A DNA stretch of 25,490 nt from a virus. The notes below the pieces were generated by a model. It worked only from the letters and a program-made list of their open reading frames with translations. It made no database searches and was not told the origin of the DNA. Of this stretch, positions 20,928 to 25,490 are shown one piece after another (the first letter of the stretch is position 1; every line of letters starts with the position of its first letter). The position numbers were made by a program, and so were the translations under genes. The stretch is from IMG/VR virus record IMGVR_UViG_3300033154_000088, positions 1 to 25,490 of that record, one strand, 5' to 3'.

Positions 20928-23900
20928 TGCGTCGACTGCTGCTGCTGGCCGCGATCCTCTTCGCGCTCCCAGCGAGCGCGCAGCCGTGGGCCGACGGAGT
21001 TCCGGACGAGTACGGCCAGGCGCTCTACAACCAGGCCTTCACCTACACATGGACGGTCGACGGCTACTCGCCGAGCCCGCATCAGGACATCTCTGCGTGC
21101 GTGGAACGGTCAACGGTGGTCATCGCCGGAGGCCCTGCTGGCGTGCAGGTGTACGACTGCGACGAGAGCGACTCCGACACGTCACGGTGCGTCCAGGTTG
21201 TATCGACATCGGATCCTGGAACGTGGGAGATCAACTTCTCCCGCAACTGGGTAATGGTCAGGATCACGTCGTCGTCCGGCGGCGGCACGGTTTCCGTCCA
21301 GTGCAACGGCGTCGACAACCAGACCTTCGACGGATCTGCATGGGTGCCGACTTTCCCTGGGCCTTGGCTGAGTTCGATCAAGGTGAACGGGGTTGAAGCC
21401 ACCGACCCTGATTTCCTCGATTCGGACGACATCAAGCTGACCCTCTGCGACGGTCCCTTGTCGCCGATCATCGCCTGCGGCGCGGCTGGCGAGATCTTCC
21501 CTGAGTACATCTATCAGAGCATCATGAACAGCGATGTCGCCCCGTCTGCCAACATCGACGGTTCCAAGATCGAGCTCGCTACCGAAACGAAGCGCGGGAC
21601 ATTGCGCAAGGCGACGCAGCTGGAGGTCGATGCTGGAACGGAAAACCAGATGACGATCTCGCCTGAGACCCTCGAGGGACGAGCTCTCGATGGGGAGCTT
21701 GGCGGGACCATCGGAGACCCGACGGTTGCAAACGATCACGCCGGCAGCCCACACCACGACATCTACACATTTCCCGACGACGTGATCGTGAACGGGCAGC
21801 TCCAGGTTACGGATACCCCATACTCCATCACGCTGTTTGCCGAGCCGTCGAACGACATCATCCGGGCGACAACCGCAGAGACGCACGGGCTGACGAGCTC
21901 GCAGGTCGCCATCTCATCCTTCCGGCTCTGCGCCGGCCTCGACGTCTGCGCCCACGCTGCCCAGCTGCCAACGGACAGCGCCGGCCAGGAGATCATCGTC
22001 GAGGGGAGTGGAGACCAGAACGGCGCGTACATCCCCTCCGATAATGTGTCGCCGGGCAGCACCTGGTCGTCCATCCTGCAGAACGGATCGGACGTTCAGG
22101 TCACCACATCGGCGACGCACTACCTCATCGCCGGGGAGTCGATCGAAGTCACGGGCACGACGAACTACAACGGGACGCACACGATCACGGCGGCGAGCGG
22201 AACGACCTTCGACTTCACGCATGCGTTCATGGGCGACGACTGCTCGGCTGGATGCAACGCGGCAAACGCGACGTCCAACGACTCGTTCACATTCACCAAC
22301 GCCGGCGGGACGTACTCTGGAAGCGGCACATGGACATTCGGCCGCAAGGTCACCATCCGCGACACGACGAATCACAAAGGCACATGGACAGCCTTCAACT
22401 TCACGGCCACGGCATTCGACTTCTACGACGCCTGGCCAGGCTCGAGCGAGGCGCCTTCTACCTACACCGCCATCATCCGGTTCCTCGAGGGCGACACTAC
22501 CCCCGACGTAGACGGCGGAACCTTCTTCGAGACCGCAGAGAACCCAGTGGTGGTTACCAACTTTCTGTGGTCCGGAGCTCAGGCCGACGAGTTCGGCCAC
22601 GTCCTCTACATCCGGTCGATGGGCAAGACCGATTACGATTGCACAGCGGGATACCTGAAGTGCGGAACCAACGTCATCTCGACAAGCGCTGGAGATATTG
22701 CGGTGTGGGTGGGTATCGAGCGCGACGGGACAGGATCGACCTACTGGAACCTGCTCAGCTACACCGACCAAGATCAGAGCTACGGCAATCGGTTCCTTCA
22801 AGAAGTGGACCCACAATCGTTCGGGATCACACACCTCAAGGACACGAAATTCCACGGCTACGTGGACGTAGGCTCGGTTGAATATTTCATCGAGGACGAC
22901 GACACACCGAACGTATCAAACGGCGTGTTCTTCTATAGCTACGAGTGTACGGACAACTACGATTCGCACTGTGTGGATATTTACAACTCGCGCTCTGGCG
23001 GTCCTTGCAACGATGGCGACGTACAATGCTCCGGTAGTAATGATGGACTGTGCGACTTCGACGCGCTCTCTGTTCCAGCCCAAGTTCCGCAGCGGGTAGG
23101 ATCTGCCGACACCTTCTGCGATGCCGACGGCGTAACGAGTGCTCCCGACACTCCGATCGGCGGGTTGTATATCGAAAACTTCGACGGCGGCGTAGACGGC
23201 CAGCTCATCATCGTTGTGACGAAAGAGCAGACCCTCACCTTTGATTGCACCCTCTCTCCCCAACTCGTATGCGGCACAGCCGATCTCATTACCGGGGTCG
23301 AAGACGTAAGCCAGTGGATCTACAACGGCGTCAGCGACGAGTGGCACCTCATCGCCTTCGAGAACAACAACCTCGGCGGCGCTCTCAAAGCCAGCACCGC
23401 CACCAAGAACACCTTCACAGAACCGCAGACACTTGAAGGTGGCGTGATCTACGGAGCCCCGACAGTGTTTGCTGATGGCGACACCGAGCCCGACGTAGGT
23501 GGTGCAACGAATTGGGTCACTGACGACGACAACAGCGTGACCTTCACGGCACTTGTCGGTGGCATTGACGGTGCCATGATAACGGTGCGAGCCGATTACT
23601 TGATGACATGGGACTGTGGTGCAGCAACGATCAGTTGCGGTACGGGACTGCTCGCGCAGCATGACGAAGACATCACACAGTGGATCTACGACGCCGCAAC
23701 GAGTTCGTGGCTGCTTATTGGTTACTTCAATACCAGCACCGAGCACAACCAAGACTATGCCACGCGCGTAACCAACACATTCACGGGGATTCAGGACGGG
23801 TCTGGTTGGGAGATCACGCCTCTCGGTCGTGGAACATTCGGTCTGTACGTTGCTGCCGACTTCTATGCAATCGCAGGCACAGGGATCATGAGCTTCGGCA

Positions 23901-25141
23901 CGCAAGGAACGATCCCAACCCAGTACGACTTCCTCTCTGACCTCGGATACGTCGTCATCGACAGCGACATCGCGATGGAAGAGATGCTCACGAACCTCGG
24001 CTACGGCACGGGGTACGGCACCTTCTGGACGAAGACCGCCACTCCCAACCTGCCCATGTTCAGCGACGATGCGAACAATGAAGGGCAGCTCGCGCGAATT
24101 GAGTTTGACCACACGTGGACCGGGCTCCAGACCTTTGACTACGTGGGCACCCGCCAATGGGACCCAACTCCCACCTACGATGCCATCATCGGCGACCTCG
24201 TTGGTGGGCAGCTACGACTCGGCACAGCTTCTATCGGCATGGCTGACTCCAGCTGGGCAGGCGTAGCAACCGATGACATCTTCATGTTCCGTAACACCAC
24301 GGCCCCAGCATCCTTCGTAGAGTTCCTGTTCATGGGATCGAACGGTGTCCCGCGCTTCGTCATGCCAACGGAAGGCGCTGACCGGGCCACCTACAACCCG
24401 CGCTCTATGGTCATCGGCCCTGCTGCCACGATGAACAACATCAGCGACAACATCCTCTGCTCCGAAAACTTCACGCACATTGATTGCAACACCTCCGCAA
24501 CCGGAGCCGATCTCGGCGTGCAAGATGACCTTGAAGTGCTTGGCGATATTTACGCTGAAGGAACGATGTTCTCCATAACCTTCGACCGCTTCGGCGCTGG
24601 CCCGCTAACCTTTGGCTCGGTCGATGTGACGTACCTCGGCTTCAACACCGATGCCGGTGCGCTCATCATGGATGGCGGCTTCTGGTATGCGAAGAAGGGG
24701 GCGCGCGGCTTCACGCTCGATGGCTACGGAGAATATTGGATTGCAGAGGTGGGCACCGAAACGGAGCCGGTCTTTTCAAGTGACGACATAGCCAAAGATT
24801 ACGTCCTCAACTACATGCCTCCCGTCTGCACCGTCCTGTATGCGCCACTCACAGGGGAACAGCTCGAGAGCATCTGGCGTGCGACACATTCGGTCACGAT
24901 TAAAGAGATCTGGTGCGAAACGGACGCGGGCACGGTGGGCCTCGACATCAACATCGACGACGGTACACCGCTCGGGATCAACGGCTCCGACATCTCCTGC
25001 GCCGTCTCGACCGGCACCTCCGACACGTCGTTCGCCAATAGCGCAACCCTGGCGGCAGGCGATCGGCTCGACTTCGACATCGGAACCGTCGTCACCGCAG
25101 AGCGTGTCTCGATCTGCTTCCACCCCGAGGCGATCCTGTGA
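20927..25141 (+). CDS. Giant secreted-type, cysteine-paired tail fibre protein
   Basis: The product is 1404 residues. Residues 1-18 are a classical Sec signal peptide: MRR, hydrophobic core LLLLAAILFALP, cleavage box ASA before Q19. I count 28 cysteines, mostly in close pairs (C572/C579, C774/C782, C897/C904, C439/C443, C1178/C1187). The order is: beta-rich N-terminal part; a collar-like TISPETLEGRALDGELGG linker (243-260); two TTN-(Y/H)-(N/K)-GT fibre modules (about 389-503); three larger modules starting D/E-GDTxPDV with a T-x-D-C-x6/7-CGT pair and a W-x-LIxY close (519-935); a long fibre region; and a C-terminal domain (1298-1404) with VTIKEIWCETDAGT and DISCAVSTG. There is no ribosome site; translation probably depends on the TAATG coupling. 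It is likely the host-recognition fibre. The signal peptide is unusual for a virion protein. Confidence 0.85.
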   Translation: MRRLLLLAAILFALPASAQPWADGVPDEYGQALYNQAFTYTWTVDGYSPSPHQDISACVERSTVVIAGGPAGVQVYDCDESDSDTSRCVQVVSTSDPGTWEINFSRNWVMVRITSSSGGGTVSVQCNGVDNQTFDGSAWVPTFPGPWLSSIKVNGVEATDPDFLDSDDIKLTLCDGPLSPIIACGAAGEIFPEYIYQSIMNSDVAPSANIDGSKIELATETKRGTLRKATQLEVDAGTENQMTISPETLEGRALDGELGGTIGDPTVANDHAGSPHHDIYTFPDDVIVNGQLQVTDTPYSITLFAEPSNDIIRATTAETHGLTSSQVAISSFRLCAGLDVCAHAAQLPTDSAGQEIIVEGSGDQNGAYIPSDNVSPGSTWSSILQNGSDVQVTTSATHYLIAGESIEVTGTTNYNGTHTITAASGTTFDFTHAFMGDDCSAGCNAANATSNDSFTFTNAGGTYSGSGTWTFGRKVTIRDTTNHKGTWTAFNFTATAFDFYDAWPGSSEAPSTYTAIIRFLEGDTTPDVDGGTFFETAENPVVVTNFLWSGAQADEFGHVLYIRSMGKTDYDCTAGYLKCGTNVISTSAGDIAVWVGIERDGTGSTYWNLLSYTDQDQSYGNRFLQEVDPQSFGITHLKDTKFHGYVDVGSVEYFIEDDDTPNVSNGVFFYSYECTDNYDSHCVDIYNSRSGGPCNDGDVQCSGSNDGLCDFDALSVPAQVPQRVGSADTFCDADGVTSAPDTPIGGLYIENFDGGVDGQLIIVVTKEQTLTFDCTLSPQLVCGTADLITGVEDVSQWIYNGVSDEWHLIAFENNNLGGALKASTATKNTFTEPQTLEGGVIYGAPTVFADGDTEPDVGGATNWVTDDDNSVTFTALVGGIDGAMITVRADYLMTWDCGAATISCGTGLLAQHDEDITQWIYDAATSSWLLIGYFNTSTEHNQDYATRVTNTFTGIQDGSGWEITPLGRGTFGLYVAADFYAIAGTGIMSFGTQGTIPTQYDFLSDLGYVVIDSDIAMEEMLTNLGYGTGYGTFWTKTATPNLPMFSDDANNEGQLARIEFDHTWTGLQTFDYVGTRQWDPTPTYDAIIGDLVGGQLRLGTASIGMADSSWAGVATDDIFMFRNTTAPASFVEFLFMGSNGVPRFVMPTEGADRATYNPRSMVIGPAATMNNISDNILCSENFTHIDCNTSATGADLGVQDDLEVLGDIYAEGTMFSITFDRFGAGPLTFGSVDVTYLGFNTDAGALIMDGGFWYAKKGARGFTLDGYGEYWIAEVGTETEPVFSSDDIAKDYVLNYMPPVCTVLYAPLTGEQLESIWRATHSVTIKEIWCETDAGTVGLDINIDDGTPLGINGSDISCAVSTGTSDTSFANSATLAAGDRLDFDIGTVVTAERVSICFHPEAIL
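22091..22435 (+). repeat. Two TTN-x-x-GT fibre modules
   Basis: The encoded modules run from about 22091 to 22216 (residues 389-430, with ESIEVTGTTNYNGTHTITAA) and from about 22286 to 22435 (454-503, with GRKVTIRDTTNHKGTWTAF). Each ends in T-x-FDF. A more diverged copy may start near 21851 (NDIIRATTAETHGLTSSQVA). Similar short beta modules recur in phage fibres and bacterial surface proteins. Confidence 0.6.
22481..23731 (+). repeat. Three cysteine-pair beta modules in the fibre
   Basis: The modules are A (22481-22771), B (22886-23362, with an insertion carrying extra cysteines) and C (23468-23731). A and C begin GDTxPDVxGG; B begins DDTPNVSNG. All contain a T-x-x-C-x6/7-CGT-type pair (A: C572/C579; B: C774/C782; C: C897/C904). 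B and C end in QWIY-x6-W-x-LI. They are clearly related at protein level only. Confidence 0.6.
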
Positions 25142-25490
25142 GGTGGCTCGCCCTGGTGCTGATCGTCCTGGCTGGGCCTGCCCTGGCTGACTCGCAACAG
25201 CAGCCCAACGGCACGACCGTTGCGGAGAACGGAAGCTGCACCACCTCGACCGCACACGGCACGCTGGACGATGATCCTGATTCCCCTGGTGGTGACTGGT
25301 GCGATCCGAACGCCAGCAACTCCGCGCATCACATCATCATGAACCTGACCGACCCGACCGCCGCGCTCGACAACACGACCGATGCGCAAGTGTTCGCAAT
25401 CTACTTGAAGGAGAGCCACGGGGGGACCGGGCAGGCACAGGTGAGACTCGACATCTTGGACGGGACCAACTGCGCTGATCTCCACGAGTC
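25138..25490 (+). CDS. Second signal-peptide-bearing fibre-region protein (3'-partial)
   Basis: GTG at 25138 overlaps the stop of the large fibre (GTGA), and the frame stays open to the window edge, giving 117 residues so far. GAGG lies about 9 nt upstream. The N-terminus, (M)RWLALVLIVLAGPALADSQ, is a textbook signal peptide: one Arg, hydrophobic core and an ALA cleavage site before Asp18. The mature part begins polar, contains NGSCTTSTAHGT, DWCDPNASN and TNCADLHES, so three cysteines appear in the visible part, and looks beta-rich. The rest lies outside the window, and I recognise no family. It is the second exported-type protein in a row at the fibre end of the operon. Confidence 0.75.
   Translation, partial: MRWLALVLIVLAGPALADSQQQPNGTTVAENGSCTTSTAHGTLDDDPDSPGGDWCDPNASNSAHHIIMNLTDPTAALDNTTDAQVFAIYLKESHGGTGQAQVRLDILDGTNCADLHE

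Noticed and set aside
20927-25141. Diversity-generating retroelement target in the fibre
   Set aside because: No reverse transcriptase, template repeat or A-biased variable repeat is visible in the window; the repeated modules are diverged at DNA level.

Overview
This window is a stretch of tailed-phage genome (or a prophage, or a metagenome-derived phage contig). All the genes I support lie on the + strand and are packed tightly, with 1-4 nt overlaps or gaps of a few bases at most junctions. Base composition is GC-rich (about 60 % by eye). The order terminase - portal - scaffold - capsid - adaptor - nozzle - ejection proteins - tail fibres is a podovirus-type virion module. The capsid and adaptor look like the SU10 type and the portal like the P22 type. 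These are family resemblances judged by eye, with no database search. The host cannot be fixed from the sequence. Two fibre proteins with Sec signal peptides and many paired cysteines suggest a bacterial host in which virion components may pass through, or mimic, the secretory pathway.

Layout. Positions 1-4464 hold the end of a very large protein (polyvalent or virion-internal type) that runs in from outside the window and is broken by a frame change near 852-857. Positions 4454-5098 hold three small ORFs of unknown function just before the large terminase (5095-6567). Next come the portal (6577-8877), a histone-H1-like Lys/Ala-rich protein (8877-9362), a small helical protein (9359-9736), the scaffold (9793-10956) and the major capsid protein (10967-11938). 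A 93-nt gap with two hairpins follows the capsid gene. Then come a tandem pair of paralogous small proteins (12032-12701), a conserved small virion protein (12701-13063), the head-tail adaptor (13064-13717), the nozzle/stabilisation protein (13717-15270), a small beta-rich tail protein (15267-15701), a GNAT-like protein (15698-16192) and three ejection/internal virion proteins (16192-19904). A tail-collar-domain protein (19904-20827) has its C-terminus in the +1 frame (20826-20927). The window ends with a 1404-residue secreted-type fibre (20927-25141) and the start of a second signal-peptide-bearing protein (25138 to the window edge).

How it works together: terminase pumps DNA through the portal into a scaffold-built shell of the capsid protein. 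Adaptor and nozzle close the vertex, the three Gly/Ala-rich proteins probably form the ejection apparatus, and the collar and fibre proteins meet the host surface. The points most worth a second look are the secreted, cysteine-paired fibres, the frame change in the collar gene that couples to them, the histone-like protein between portal and scaffold, the repeat architecture of the giant left-hand protein, and a roughly seven-fold excess of the palindrome CTCGAG. No gene-free stretch exceeds 100 nt. I saw no tRNA, CRISPR array, insertion sequence, integrase or lysis gene that I could support.
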